Below are positions 51,024-60,061 of a DNA stretch of 64,000 nt, piece by piece. The DNA lies in the NCBI GenBank assembly GCA_910587765.1, contig CAJUNR010000006.1, positions 78,233 to 142,232 on the forward strand, read 5' to 3'. The DNA comes from an uncultured Lachnospiraceae bacterium (GTDB lineage: Bacteria > Bacillota > Clostridia > Lachnospirales > Lachnospiraceae). The notes under the pieces were generated by a model. It worked only from the letters and a program-made list of their open reading frames with translations. It was not told where the DNA came from and did no database searches. Both the position numbers and the translations under genes were made by a program. The stretch's first letter is position 1. Each line of letters starts with the position of its first letter.

Positions 51024-52283
51024 TCAGATATACCAAACCGGTATCTGCAGTATATTTTCTCTCAGGCTTCCGACATCCGGGCAGTTACAGATTACCGCCC
51101 CCATTCCCCTCTTTTTCCCGGGGATTTGATCCAGTACGGCAAATGCAGCGGTCATAACAGCCTTTGCCTGTGTATTTTTCTTAATCTCAATGGGATATAA
51201 AGTTCCGTTTTCCTCAATAATCAGATCAATCTCCGTCTCCAATTCCAGTGTTTCTCCATCCTCTTTCACCTTTTTCTTATCACGTCCCCGGTAATAGGAT
51301 ACAAAATAGCGGTAGTCCAGACCCTCATTGGCAAATGATTTTAAGATCTCGGATACCACAAAGGTTTCAAATACAGGCCCGTTCATTGCCCCGTAAGCAA
51401 GAGTTTCAGGCGTCAGCCATCTCGTAAGATAGCAGACCAGTCCGGTATCCCTGAAATAAAGCTTCGGCGATTTGATTGCCCGTTTTAAGACATGGGAAGT
51501 GTAAGGCTCCAGCAGATAAACAATACCGGATGCTTCCAGGATGGAGACCCATTTTTTTACGGTCCCCACATCCTTTCCAATCTCAGAAGCCACGGCGGAA
51601 TAATTCAGGATCTCTCCGGTTCTTGCGGCAGCCGCGATCATAAACTGCCGAAAGGCACTTAAATCCTGGACGGCCGCCAGCTCCCGCACGTCCCTCTCTA
51701 TATAGGTCTTTACGTAGTCTGCATAGAATGCACTCCATTCTTTCGCGCCATCCTGAAGCTCCGGATATCCGCCCATATGAATCATTTCCCAGATATTTTT
51801 TGGCTTTTGCAGCGACTCTCTGCGTTCGGCCACATATTCCATCGTCGGAAGAAAATGTTTGTTGAAACCATCGCCCATGCACTCCCGCATGGACAGGCCG
51901 GAAAGCTCTATGATCCCGATTCGCCCGGACAGGGATTCCGAAATATCCCGCATCAAATGAAAGGGCTGCGAACCGGACAGGCAGAACAATCCCTTTTCCT
52001 CGCTTTCATCACATTTGATCTTAATATAGCGAAACAGTTCTTTCGCCCTTTGTACTTCGTCAATGGTGACAGGCGGGGCATTCAGTGTCAAAAACATGTC
52101 TCCCGCTTCCCTTGCCTGCTGTTCCAGAAACGGATCATCCAGAGACACATATTTCCTGTCAGGAAATATCTTTTTCAGCAGCGTGGATTTTCCTACCTGC
52201 CTTGCACCTGTTACCAGAATTGCTTTGTATGTTTTTTCATATCTGCACAATCTGTCCTCCAACGCCCTCTTAATATAATCCAT
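51024..52283 (-). CDS. AAA ATPase with DUF4143 domain (419 aa)
   Basis: The N-terminal AAA_14 domain has Walker A G-A-R-Q-V-G-K-S-T near residue 26-34 and Walker B-like V-T-I-D-E-V-Q near 73. The C-terminal DUF4143 domain (about residues 200-370) includes the family block F-E-T-F-V-V-S-E-I and ends in a nuclease-like E-I-D-L-I-I / I-E-I-K-K-N pair. The family is abundant in anaerobes and its function is unknown. GGAG precedes the ATG. Its promoter lies inside a 39-bp near-perfect palindrome at 52312-52350. Confidence 0.85.
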   Translation of the reverse strand: MDYIKRALEDRLCRYEKTYKAILVTGARQVGKSTLLKKIFPDRKYVSLDDPFLEQQAREAGDMFLTLNAPPVTIDEVQRAKELFRYIKIKCDESEEKGLFCLSGSQPFHLMRDISESLSGRIGIIELSGLSMRECMGDGFNKHFLPTMEYVAERRESLQKPKNIWEMIHMGGYPELQDGAKEWSAFYADYVKTYIERDVRELAAVQDLSAFRQFMIAAAARTGEILNYSAVASEIGKDVGTVKKWVSILEASGIVYLLEPYTSHVLKRAIKSPKLYFRDTGLVCYLTRWLTPETLAYGAMNGPVFETFVVSEILKSFANEGLDYRYFVSYYRGRDKKKVKEDGETLELETEIDLIIEENGTLYPIEIKKNTQAKAVMTAAFAVLDQIPGKKRGMGAVICNCPDVGSLRENILQIPVWYI

Positions 52284-52311
52284 CTCCCATTTCTCCTTTA
52301 CGCAAAATAGT

Positions 52312-52350
52312 TTATGGCAAATTTGGATTTAAAATCAAAATTCGCCATAA
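52312..52350 (-). promoter_or_regulatory. 39-bp palindrome spanning the DUF4143 gene promoter
   Basis: Two 19-base arms (52312-52330 and 52332-52350) match with two mismatches around a single A. The arms begin TTATGGC and end GCCATAA. On the minus strand TTGATT (52333-52338) and TAAACT (52309-52314) with an 18-base spacer form a promoter inside it. This is a strong candidate for autoregulation or a REP-like element. Confidence 0.65.
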
Positions 52351-52439
52351 TCATATCACAGGATATACAGTTTTTCAATATTTATTCCTGTCGATCGTGT
52401 CTTTTTCCCATTTCCCTGCGACTGCTTTCCATACCCAGA

Positions 52440-52468
52440 TTCACAAGACAGATCCCGTGTGCTATAAT
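52440..52468 (+). promoter_or_regulatory. Promoter of the DUF1848 gene
   Basis: TTCACA (52440-52445), 17-base spacer, TATAAT (52463-52468). Confidence 0.65.
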
Positions 52469-52550
52469 CAGGCTGACGAACTGGCCGAAAGACTTCCCCG
52501 CAGCAGGAATCAAAGTATTTTTCCTGCATAACAGAAGGAGCGCTGACGAA

Positions 52551-53495
52551 ATGATTTTAAGTGCAAGCAGGCGGACGGACATTCCCGCATTTTATTCCGA
52601 ATGGTTCTGCCGGCGCATTCAGGAGGGATTTGCATATGTAAGAAATCCCATGAATGCGCATCAGGTAAGCAGAATCAACTTTTCTCCCGAAGTGGTGGAC
52701 TGCATCGTGTTCTGGACCAAAAACGCGGCGCCGATGATAGAGAAACTCGATCGTTTAAAGGAATATGATTATTATTTTCAATTCACCATAAACAGCTATG
52801 GCAGAGAGGCGGAACCCTATGTTCCGGAACTCTCCAAACGGCTTGAAACCTTTATGCAGCTTTCCGAAAAAATCGGCAGGGAACGGGTGATATGGAGATA
52901 CGACCCGATCTTTTTCTCTGATCAGTACACTCCGGAATTTCATCTGAAAAGCTTTGAGAAAACTGCGTCCGTTCTTGGAGCATATACCGAAAAATGCGTG
53001 TTCAGTTTTGTGGATATTTATCCTTCCAAAAACGGCTGCAGTCTAAGAAAGATGAACTTCCGTCAACTATCTCCCAAAGAACTTGACCGTTTCGCGGGGG
53101 AGCTTTCCCGCATTGGAAAAAGCAACGGACTTGTGCCTGCCACCTGCGCGGAGGCGGTTGATCTCGCACGGCACGGAATCGAGCATAACAGCTGCATCGA
53201 CAGAGCGCTGATCGAGCGGATCACGGGCGTACCGCTCGACGTCGGCAGAGACGGGCAGCGGGAACACTGCCGCTGCGCCAAATGCGACGATATAGGCGCT
53301 TATGACACCTGCCCTCACGGCTGTATCTACTGCTACGCAAACTTCCGCCCATGTGTTGTTTCAGAGAAGCGCAGGTCCTATGACGTCAAATCCCCCCTTC
53401 TCTGCGACAGCATAAAGGAAACGGACAAAGTCACGGAAAGACCGGTAACCTCTTATAAACGGGAATATGAACAGCTTACTTTATCAGACATATAG
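52551..53495 (+). CDS. DUF1848 family protein (314 aa)
   Basis: Begins MILSASRRTDIPAFYSEW, the DUF1848 hallmark. R-N-P and F-W-T-K-N near residue 32-60 and W-R-Y-D-P-I near 115 are conserved. The C-terminal cysteine cluster C-R-C-A-K-C...C-P-H-G-C-I-Y-C-Y-A-N near residue 240-262 suggests a metal or iron-sulphur site, reminiscent of radical-SAM-like C-x-x-x-C-x-x-C spacing. The function is not known. AAGGAG lies about 11 bases before the ATG. The frame is open upstream to 52314, but this start matches family members. Confidence 0.85.
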   Translation: MILSASRRTDIPAFYSEWFCRRIQEGFAYVRNPMNAHQVSRINFSPEVVDCIVFWTKNAAPMIEKLDRLKEYDYYFQFTINSYGREAEPYVPELSKRLETFMQLSEKIGRERVIWRYDPIFFSDQYTPEFHLKSFEKTASVLGAYTEKCVFSFVDIYPSKNGCSLRKMNFRQLSPKELDRFAGELSRIGKSNGLVPATCAEAVDLARHGIEHNSCIDRALIERITGVPLDVGRDGQREHCRCAKCDDIGAYDTCPHGCIYCYANFRPCVVSEKRRSYDVKSPLLCDSIKETDKVTERPVTSYKREYEQLTLSDI

Positions 53496-53618
53496 CCGGG
53501 GTGAGAATAACAGAGGACAGTTCTCTCCATATTTTTAAGCATAATTGTTTCCTCCTCTCCTGAAAAACCAGTTTACCTATGCCTGCCTGTTCATTTTCCA
53601 CAGACCACCCGGCACCGC

Positions 53619-54398
53619 TTACCAGCCTTTTTTTACAGCGGCTTTTTTCTGCTTCTGAGCCGGTTTTTCCGGTGAAACATTCCCGGTTGCCGCCACAATA
53701 ACCGCAGAAATCAGCAAAGCCGCCGTCATACTCAGCCCGCACAGCCCCATATTCCAGTGAACCGCCGCGTCATAGCTCCGGTACCCGATGATTCCTATAC
53801 TCGCCGTAATGGGATAAAGATTGGAAACAGCCATATTCCCCGACGCAAACATTCCCCCGTATCCATAGACAAACGCGATGATCGTGCCGATCATATGTCC
53901 GTTCGGTATGCGGGCCGCCGCCGCGATCACCGGCATGACCGCAATATACAGAAACAGGCAGTTCAAAATCATCTGAACAAAGGCCTGCACTGCGGATGCC
54001 GCGGAAAATCCCGGAAATCCCATGATCAGATTCGCACCGACGGTAAATACGGCGCTTACAAATCCTAAAAACAAGGACAATAAAGCGCAGACAAACAATT
54101 TTCCCCACAATAAACCGCGGTAGGAAACCGGAATCGTCAAAATGCTTTTCAGCGTATCGTCTTTTTCTTCCCTTGCAATGATATATCCGGCAATCAAGGT
54201 AATGCACATAGGAAAAATCATCGTAACATTGTTTTTAATCACCTGCTCCGTAAAAAGGGAACAGGTCCAGAAAGTACCGTCCACCGCCGTAGTGGAAAAC
54301 AGTGTCAACAAAACGGATAACAGCATTAAAAGAACGCCCGCCCAAATCATATGATAACGTTTCAATTTCCAGATTTCAATTTTAACCATACGAAACAT
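53619..54398 (-). CDS. ABC-2 permease of a lantibiotic/bacitracin-type exporter (259 aa)
   Basis: Begins M-F-R-M-V-K-I-E-I-W-K-L-K-R, a short basic N-terminus followed by six helices. This is the small permease class (NisG/CprC/BcrB-like) found in immunity and resistance ABC transporters. E-E-K-D-D-T-L-K-S-I near residue 67 is the ABC-2 cytoplasmic block. The C-terminus is Lys-rich. GGGGAG precedes the ATG at 54398, one base after the preceding permease gene's last codon. It is the last gene of the array that starts at 60742. Confidence 0.82.
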   Translation of the reverse strand: MFRMVKIEIWKLKRYHMIWAGVLLMLLSVLLTLFSTTAVDGTFWTCSLFTEQVIKNNVTMIFPMCITLIAGYIIAREEKDDTLKSILTIPVSYRGLLWGKLFVCALLSLFLGFVSAVFTVGANLIMGFPGFSAASAVQAFVQMILNCLFLYIAVMPVIAAAARIPNGHMIGTIIAFVYGYGGMFASGNMAVSNLYPITASIGIIGYRSYDAAVHWNMGLCGLSMTAALLISAVIVAATGNVSPEKPAQKQKKAAVKKGW

Positions 54399-54399
54399 C

Positions 54400-55194
54400 T
54401 TATTCTCCCCTCTTTTTATACAGATAGTCAATGACTATAATGGAAACGGCCGCCCAGATTCCCAAAATAACGGCGGTCTGAAAGGTTGTGGGCATCAAAT
54501 CCCTAACCGCACCCCTGACCTCTATCACTCCATGCCGTTCCATATCTCCCGCACTCCAGAGAGTCGCGAGGGGAAGAGGCATGAGCCAGCATATGGCTTT
54601 TGGCAATACCCCAAAACAGGATTCCGCGGTCAGACTTAAGACACTGTAAAAAACACACAGCAAAATGGAAAAAATATAAGTCTTACTGAAGAACACCACA
54701 AGAACGATCAACGGCAGCGTTCCGGCCATGACAAAGATCCCCATTTGAAGCGCCACGAAAAATTTGTAGCCAACCCCGTTTACCTCGGATACCAGGCCTC
54801 CGCATAAAACCGCAGCAAAGGCCGAGGACAGGCTGAAAACAATGCCCATGGATAATAAAACAATCACTTTCGCGAAAATCATCTGCGTGCTTGTCACCGG
54901 AATGGTACGCAGGTTTTTAAAGGTGTCATTATCCCGCTCCATGAAAAACAGCATCGCCGCAATGATACCAATGACGCAGGGCATAAGCAGCTCTACTCCA
55001 TATCCCATGATGAACTGGAAGCAGGCATTAAAAACCTCCGCATCGCTGTCATATCTCTCTGCCATCTGCGGTGTCGTCATCATTATGGTAAGAGGTATGG
55101 GAAAGAGAAAGGCGGAAAGTATCACGAGTAAAATAAATTTCTTCCGTCTCAATTTGGCAAATTCACAGATCACCAGTTTAAGCAATCCCCTCAC
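54400..55194 (-). CDS. ABC-2 permease of a lantibiotic/bacitracin-type exporter (264 aa)
   Basis: Begins with V/M-R-G-L-L-K-L-V-I-C-E-F-A-K-L-R-R-K-K at a GTG start, with six helices and the block E-R-D-N-D-T-F-K-N-L near residue 85, parallel to the E-E-K-D-D-T-L-K-S-I block of its partner. It starts 17 bases inside the end of the ATPase gene, so it is translationally coupled. Together with the 53619 permease it forms the membrane part of a NisFEG/CprABC-like transporter. Confidence 0.8.
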   Translation of the reverse strand: MRGLLKLVICEFAKLRRKKFILLVILSAFLFPIPLTIMMTTPQMAERYDSDAEVFNACFQFIMGYGVELLMPCVIGIIAAMLFFMERDNDTFKNLRTIPVTSTQMIFAKVIVLLSMGIVFSLSSAFAAVLCGGLVSEVNGVGYKFFVALQMGIFVMAGTLPLIVLVVFFSKTYIFSILLCVFYSVLSLTAESCFGVLPKAICWLMPLPLATLWSAGDMERHGVIEVRGAVRDLMPTTFQTAVILGIWAAVSIIVIDYLYKKRGE

Positions 55195-56101
55195 CCCCTG
55201 TTACACGCCTGAAATAATCTTCCAGGCTTTCTTCTGAGGTTACGGCCTGGGATACTTCCAGTCCATTTTTCACAAAAGCAGTGATCGTTTTCCCTATGGG
55301 AAGCTCAAGATTATGCACCTGTATCCGATGGTCGTCCTGTATGGTAAAGCGGTTTTCATGGAAGACACATTCTAAAATCCTTGCCGCCTGCGCCGTATCC
55401 GAAACCGTAAAGCAGATCTGCTTACTGCTCTTTGCTTCCAGTTCCGCCAGGCTTTCTTCCTCCAGCAATACGCCGTGGTCAATGATGCCGATATCGTCCG
55501 CCAGAAGCGCAATTTCGGAAAGAATATGGCTGGAGATCAGGATGGTTTTCCCCCGTTCATTACAGAGGTTACGGATAAAGGAACGGATCTCCGCGATTCC
55601 AATGGGATCAAGGCCGTTGATCGGTTCGTCCAGGATCAGAAGCTCCGGATCATGCATGACGGCAAGGGCGATGGCCAGCCGCTGTTTCATGCCGAGGGAA
55701 TACTGGGAAAACAGCTTTTTATCTCTGTAAGGCAGGCCCACCAGATCCAGCGCGTCCTTCAGCGCGCTGCGGTTCGGGACTCCCCGCAGAGCGGCAAAAA
55801 TGCGCAGGTTTTCCGTGGCGGTCAGATTCGGATAAAATCCGGGAGACTCGATCAGGCTGCCGATCCGGGGCAGCAGCTTTTTTTCATTTGTCCGCAGCGG
55901 CTTTCCCCAGATCAACACCTCCCCGGAGGTGGGCTGCGTCAGCCCCAGCAGCATTTTCATGGTTGTGGTCTTTCCGGCCCCGTTTCTGCCAAGCAGACCG
56001 TAGATACGCCCTTTCCGAACGTGGATATTCAGATTGGCGACACTTTTCTGCGTTCCGTACTGTTTGGTAAGATGTTTTGTTTCAATTACATACTTTCTCA
56101 T
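55178..56101 (-). CDS. ABC ATPase, BcrA/NisF/CprA type (307 aa)
   Basis: Walker A is G-R-N-G-A-G-K-T-T near residue 38-46; the signature is Y-S-L-G-M-K-Q-R and Walker B is L-L-I-L-D-E-P near 155. The C-terminal ~80 residues are the extension typical of BcrA-like ATPases. It energises export of, or protection against, cationic peptides or bacitracin-like antibiotics in known family members. AGGAGG is 10 bases before the ATG. The kinase gene ends 72 bases upstream. Confidence 0.88.
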   Translation of the reverse strand: MRKYVIETKHLTKQYGTQKSVANLNIHVRKGRIYGLLGRNGAGKTTTMKMLLGLTQPTSGEVLIWGKPLRTNEKKLLPRIGSLIESPGFYPNLTATENLRIFAALRGVPNRSALKDALDLVGLPYRDKKLFSQYSLGMKQRLAIALAVMHDPELLILDEPINGLDPIGIAEIRSFIRNLCNERGKTILISSHILSEIALLADDIGIIDHGVLLEEESLAELEAKSSKQICFTVSDTAQAARILECVFHENRFTIQDDHRIQVHNLELPIGKTITAFVKNGLEVSQAVTSEESLEDYFRRVTGGEGIA

Positions 56102-56172
56102 TTCTTTGAAACCTCCTTTATCACTGCCATCTTACCACGCCAACCTTGCAGAAACCTTGCAAAAACCTTGTA

Positions 56173-57111
56173 TTAACCTTGCAGTTTCTCCTGCACCAAA
56201 GGGAAAGACAACATGAAAACGGTCCCGCTGCCCGGCACGCTTTCCGCGGATATGGTTCCGTTCATCTTGATTACGAGCTGATGCACGATGGACAGGCCAA
56301 GGCCGCTGCCCTTTTCGGACCGTCCCTTATCACATTTATAAAGCCGTTCAAAAATATGCTTCAGATCCTCCTTGTCAATCCCCACCCCGTTATCCGCCAG
56401 ACGGATTTTGATAGTTCCCCCCTGCTCCAGCAGTGCGATCTCGATTCGGCTCCCATGGCTGTGGGAGATTACATTCTGTACCAGATTGTTTAAGATCCGC
56501 CTGTATCCGTCCGGATCGAGCTTTACCCGGAAGCGCCGCTCCGGAATGTCAGCCGCAAACTCCATCTGCGCATCCTCAAAAACCGGTATCCAGTCAATGA
56601 ACAGATTCCGTGTCAGTTCCGTCAGGTCAACGGTTATGATATTCATGGTAAATTCGTCCGAACCCAGCCTGAACCAGTCAAAAAGCACGTCGATATATTC
56701 TTTCAGGTCATAGGCTTTCCGGCGTGCGGTTTCGATATACTCCTCACGTTCTTTCCCGGCGACGATTCCTTTATGGGCGGCGTCCAGATACCCGATCAGT
56801 GTGGTAAGGGGCGTCCGCACGTCATGGGAAAGGCTTGTCATAAGCTGCCGGTTGGTCTCCTCCGTCCGGTGATAAGCAGAAAGCCTGTTTTCATAAGACA
56901 GGATGATATCGTTGATCACGTAGGCAAGGGGAGCCGTAAGCTCATGGGTTTCCGACAGGATGCGCCGGTTTCCGTTCCCGTTTTTCACATCCTCCAGAGC
57001 CTCCGCCATTTCTGCGATCTGCTTTTTGACACGCCGGATCACAAAAGCGGAGCCGCAGACAGAAGCAAGGATCATAACTGCCCCAAGCAGTACCATCATA
57101 TCCCCGTACAT
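56173..57111 (-). CDS. Sensor histidine kinase with a single N-terminal helix (312 aa)
   Basis: One membrane helix (residues 6-26) is followed directly by a linker. The histidine block is S-L-S-H-D-V-R-T-P-L near residue 95, and the ATPase motifs N-L-V-Q-N-V-I-S-H-S-H, D-N-G-V-G-I and G-S-G-L-G-L complete the kinase. The lack of an extracytoplasmic sensor implies that the signal comes from a partner membrane protein, as for CprK/LcrS-type kinases of lantibiotic resistance. The AGGAGG for this gene lies within the end of the regulator gene. It is between the regulator and BcrA-like ATPase genes. Confidence 0.85.
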   Translation of the reverse strand: MYGDMMVLLGAVMILASVCGSAFVIRRVKKQIAEMAEALEDVKNGNGNRRILSETHELTAPLAYVINDIILSYENRLSAYHRTEETNRQLMTSLSHDVRTPLTTLIGYLDAAHKGIVAGKEREEYIETARRKAYDLKEYIDVLFDWFRLGSDEFTMNIITVDLTELTRNLFIDWIPVFEDAQMEFAADIPERRFRVKLDPDGYRRILNNLVQNVISHSHGSRIEIALLEQGGTIKIRLADNGVGIDKEDLKHIFERLYKCDKGRSEKGSGLGLSIVHQLVIKMNGTISAESVPGSGTVFMLSFPLVQEKLQG

Positions 57112-57114
57112 CGG

Positions 57115-57813
57115 TCAGACCTCCTTATTAAAACGGTAGCCAATCCCTTTTACCGTCTGTATATATCTGGGATTCCCCGGATTTACTTCCGTTTTCTTCC
57201 GCAGGCGGCTGATGACCGCCATGATATTGCTGTCATCATAGACATATTCCTCTCCCCATACGCTCTCATAAATCTGCCTTTTGGTCAGTATTTTCCCCTG
57301 ATTCCCGGCAAGACAGAGGAGTACGTCAAATTCTTTCGGCGGCAGTGCAAATTCCCCGTTTTCGCTTATCACGCAGCGTCTCTCGCAGTCAATGGTCAAT
57401 CCGTCAAACTCACAGACCTGCACCGGCCCGTCTTTTTGATTAAAACGGGTATAGCGTCTGATCAGGGAAACAATGCGCGCGATCAGCTCGTCCATATCAA
57501 AAGGCTTCGTCAGATAATCGTCCGCCCCGGCCCGCAGTCCGCGTACCTTGGACGCGCTGTCGTTTTTTGACGTAAACATCAGAATCGGCAGGCTGCTCTC
57601 TTTTCGGATCATCTCCAGCGTTTCAAAGCCGTCAACCCCAGGCATCATGACGTCCAGTATGACAAGCTGGTAATCCTGCTCCCGTAGCTTCTGCAAACCG
57701 GATTTCCCGGAGTAACTTACGTCAGCCTCGATCCGTTCCGGTAAAACACTCCGCCGGATCAACGCGCAAAGCTCCCTGTCATCGTCAATCACCAGTATCC
57801 TATAGTCCGCCAT
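57115..57813 (-). CDS. OmpR/VanR-family response regulator (232 aa)
   Basis: Receiver with phosphoacceptor D54 (L-V-I-L-D-V-M-M-P) and C-terminal winged helix (with F-A-L-P-P-K-E-F-D-V-L-L near residue 150). It resembles VanR/CprR-type regulators of peptide and antibiotic resistance. GGAGG lies 8 bases before the ATG at 57813. It is coupled to the kinase gene and follows the FtsX permease gene, which ends 20 bases upstream. Confidence 0.88.
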   Translation of the reverse strand: MADYRILVIDDDRELCALIRRSVLPERIEADVSYSGKSGLQKLREQDYQLVILDVMMPGVDGFETLEMIRKESSLPILMFTSKNDSASKVRGLRAGADDYLTKPFDMDELIARIVSLIRRYTRFNQKDGPVQVCEFDGLTIDCERRCVISENGEFALPPKEFDVLLCLAGNQGKILTKRQIYESVWGEEYVYDDSNIMAVISRLRKKTEVNPGNPRYIQTVKGIGYRFNKEV

Positions 57814-57833
57814 ACTTCCCGCCTCCTGTTCTC

Positions 57834-60056
57834 TCACATCATTGTATCATCTCTGAGAACCTCTGCCAAACTGATTTTGCGAACATTCCGCCATGCAAGG
57901 GAATAGGCCAGCGCGACGGAACTTAAGACAGCCAGCATAATCAGAAGGATCGGCGCAACCGGCGCCTCTGCCATAAATTCGCCCGCTTCCACATAACTTG
58001 CCTTCAGCATATACCCTGTTAAAATGATCACAGGCGGAAGACTGAACAGAATCGGTCTGCCTGCGATCGCCAGCGCTTCGATGCAGAACATTTTCTTAAG
58101 TTCCTTCGGCGTCATTCCAACCGACATATATCTTGCAAATTCCCTCTTCCTCTGACGCACAAATCCCAGCGTATTGGAAAATACATTGCCGATGCCGATG
58201 ACCGCAAGCAGGACGCAGAAGCCTCCTAATGCCGCCATCATTCCCTGGATCTGTTTCTCATTTGTTTCGTATTCCTGGATGCGGTTTTCAGATTCTATGG
58301 TATAGTTTCCGCCAATGATCCGGCCAAGTTCATCCTGAAGCCCGTCCAGCTCTTCCAATGACGCATTTTCTTTCCCCAGGATACAGATATAACTGTCTGC
58401 TTCCGCCCCTCCGATCTGTCCCCTGATCTCTTTCCATAAAGATACCGGAATAAAATGCACCAGTTCATAATAATTAAGCGTTGCGTATTCCTCCCTCAAA
58501 ACAGGGACTTTTTCGGTATACGCCAGGACCGGCAGCCTGGCTGTCATTTCTTCATTCCCTGCCTGTCTTAAAATACTTACCGCATGTTCCCCGACGCCCG
58601 GCGCCTTTATATACGGCATAAAATCCGGATGCCTGAAATCCGGATTTGTCACATCCCGGATCCGGTTTAAGATCACCGTCCCATCAAGCCGCGGTACAGC
58701 CCCGATCTGTTCGCAATAAGCCAGAAAGCTCTGATCGTCCAGTATAATGATCGGTGCATCCACCAGCCAGCCGCCTGCCGTCTGCGTCACATCATTAGCG
58801 GGCGCATGGGAAAATCCGCCGAAGGATCTCATCTCTTCGCTCATTTCTTCCTCTGCAATGATCCGCTTTGCCATTGCCTTCTGATACACAATGGCGCTTT
58901 CCAGTCCGTTGATCTCCCGAATCCTGTCGGTTTCTCCAAAAGCATCCACATCCGCATCTTTCACGGTAACCATGACGTCCCATACGTCCTGATACCGTTC
59001 AAAATAAGTCTCTCTTGTGCTGATCCCGGAAAGGGCAAAGAAGCACTGCATGACCGCGAACGCCAGAAACGCCAGGATCAGAGAGAAGGACGCCGTCCGC
59101 AGGGCTTTTCTCTGCGCCTTTAATGCATTGCCGGCCAGCTCCCCTTCCACCCCGAACAGCAGCGAAAGGACATAAGAATTTTTCCGGCGCTTTAACTGCA
59201 GTTCGCCGGTATTTCTGATCGCTTCCAGCGGCGTCAGCTTACTTAATTTTCCGGCAGGAATCCACGCGGAGATCCATATGGTAAATATCGTTACAAGCAG
59301 CGTCAGTACCAGCACCAGCGGATGATAGCCAAAGACCGATTTATGCCGTCCCGGAATATCGCTTCCCAGAAGGGTATTGGACAGCTGGATCAGACCCATG
59401 CTGCCCGCAATGCCGATCAGATTCCCCGCCAGGATCGGAACGGCGCAGAGACCGGCCGCTTCCTGCAAAAGACACGTCCGGATCTGGCGCGGCGTGGCTC
59501 CGATACTGGAAAGAATGCCAAACTGATGGAGCCGTGCGTTCATGGATACCGCAAAGGAATTGTGAATGATCACGATCAGCGAGAAGGACGCCGCAAGCGT
59601 GATCAGCAGAAACATCGGAAACACCAGTCTCGGCGCCGGATCACTGGAGTCCCTGACCAGATACATGGCCAGAAGTTCATAATTGTAAGCGATTTTTTCC
59701 GGTGCGGCTCCCGCCTGCTGCGCAATATGGGGCGTGTCTGAAAAAACGGAACCCATATCATCAAAGTAAATATCCAATGCCGGTCCTGCGCTGCCAGCTC
59801 CTTTTTCATTTACCACCACGTCTTTCACATTGGCGAAATTTTTTACGGTTTCCATGTCCTCTTCTGTAAATTCCCCATAGAGCCGGCTGTGCCAGCCGCC
59901 TTCCTCCTGCGTAATCCTCTCCACCTCATATTTCCATGTATTGTAAAACAGCCCGCACAGCAGGGACAGGAGCAGGGCGGAGATAAACGCCGCGATCCTG
60001 ACGGACAGGCTGGATGTACCGTTGTTTTTTAATAAACCATACGCGTTTTGCCACAT
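57834..60056 (-). CDS. FtsX-family ABC transporter permease (740 aa)
   Basis: Duplicated FtsX architecture. An N-terminal helix (residues 19-38), outer domain (about 40-145), three helices, cytoplasmic join, helix near 318, second outer domain (about 340-600) and three terminal helices are visible. It partners with the ATPase 5 bases upstream. Permeases of this class remove or sense cell-wall-active antibiotics, and work with kinases such as those next to it. GGAGG lies 8 bases before the ATG. Confidence 0.85.
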   Translation of the reverse strand: MWQNAYGLLKNNGTSSLSVRIAAFISALLLSLLCGLFYNTWKYEVERITQEEGGWHSRLYGEFTEEDMETVKNFANVKDVVVNEKGAGSAGPALDIYFDDMGSVFSDTPHIAQQAGAAPEKIAYNYELLAMYLVRDSSDPAPRLVFPMFLLITLAASFSLIVIIHNSFAVSMNARLHQFGILSSIGATPRQIRTCLLQEAAGLCAVPILAGNLIGIAGSMGLIQLSNTLLGSDIPGRHKSVFGYHPLVLVLTLLVTIFTIWISAWIPAGKLSKLTPLEAIRNTGELQLKRRKNSYVLSLLFGVEGELAGNALKAQRKALRTASFSLILAFLAFAVMQCFFALSGISTRETYFERYQDVWDVMVTVKDADVDAFGETDRIREINGLESAIVYQKAMAKRIIAEEEMSEEMRSFGGFSHAPANDVTQTAGGWLVDAPIIILDDQSFLAYCEQIGAVPRLDGTVILNRIRDVTNPDFRHPDFMPYIKAPGVGEHAVSILRQAGNEEMTARLPVLAYTEKVPVLREEYATLNYYELVHFIPVSLWKEIRGQIGGAEADSYICILGKENASLEELDGLQDELGRIIGGNYTIESENRIQEYETNEKQIQGMMAALGGFCVLLAVIGIGNVFSNTLGFVRQRKREFARYMSVGMTPKELKKMFCIEALAIAGRPILFSLPPVIILTGYMLKASYVEAGEFMAEAPVAPILLIMLAVLSSVALAYSLAWRNVRKISLAEVLRDDTMM

Positions 60057-60061
60057 ATCCG

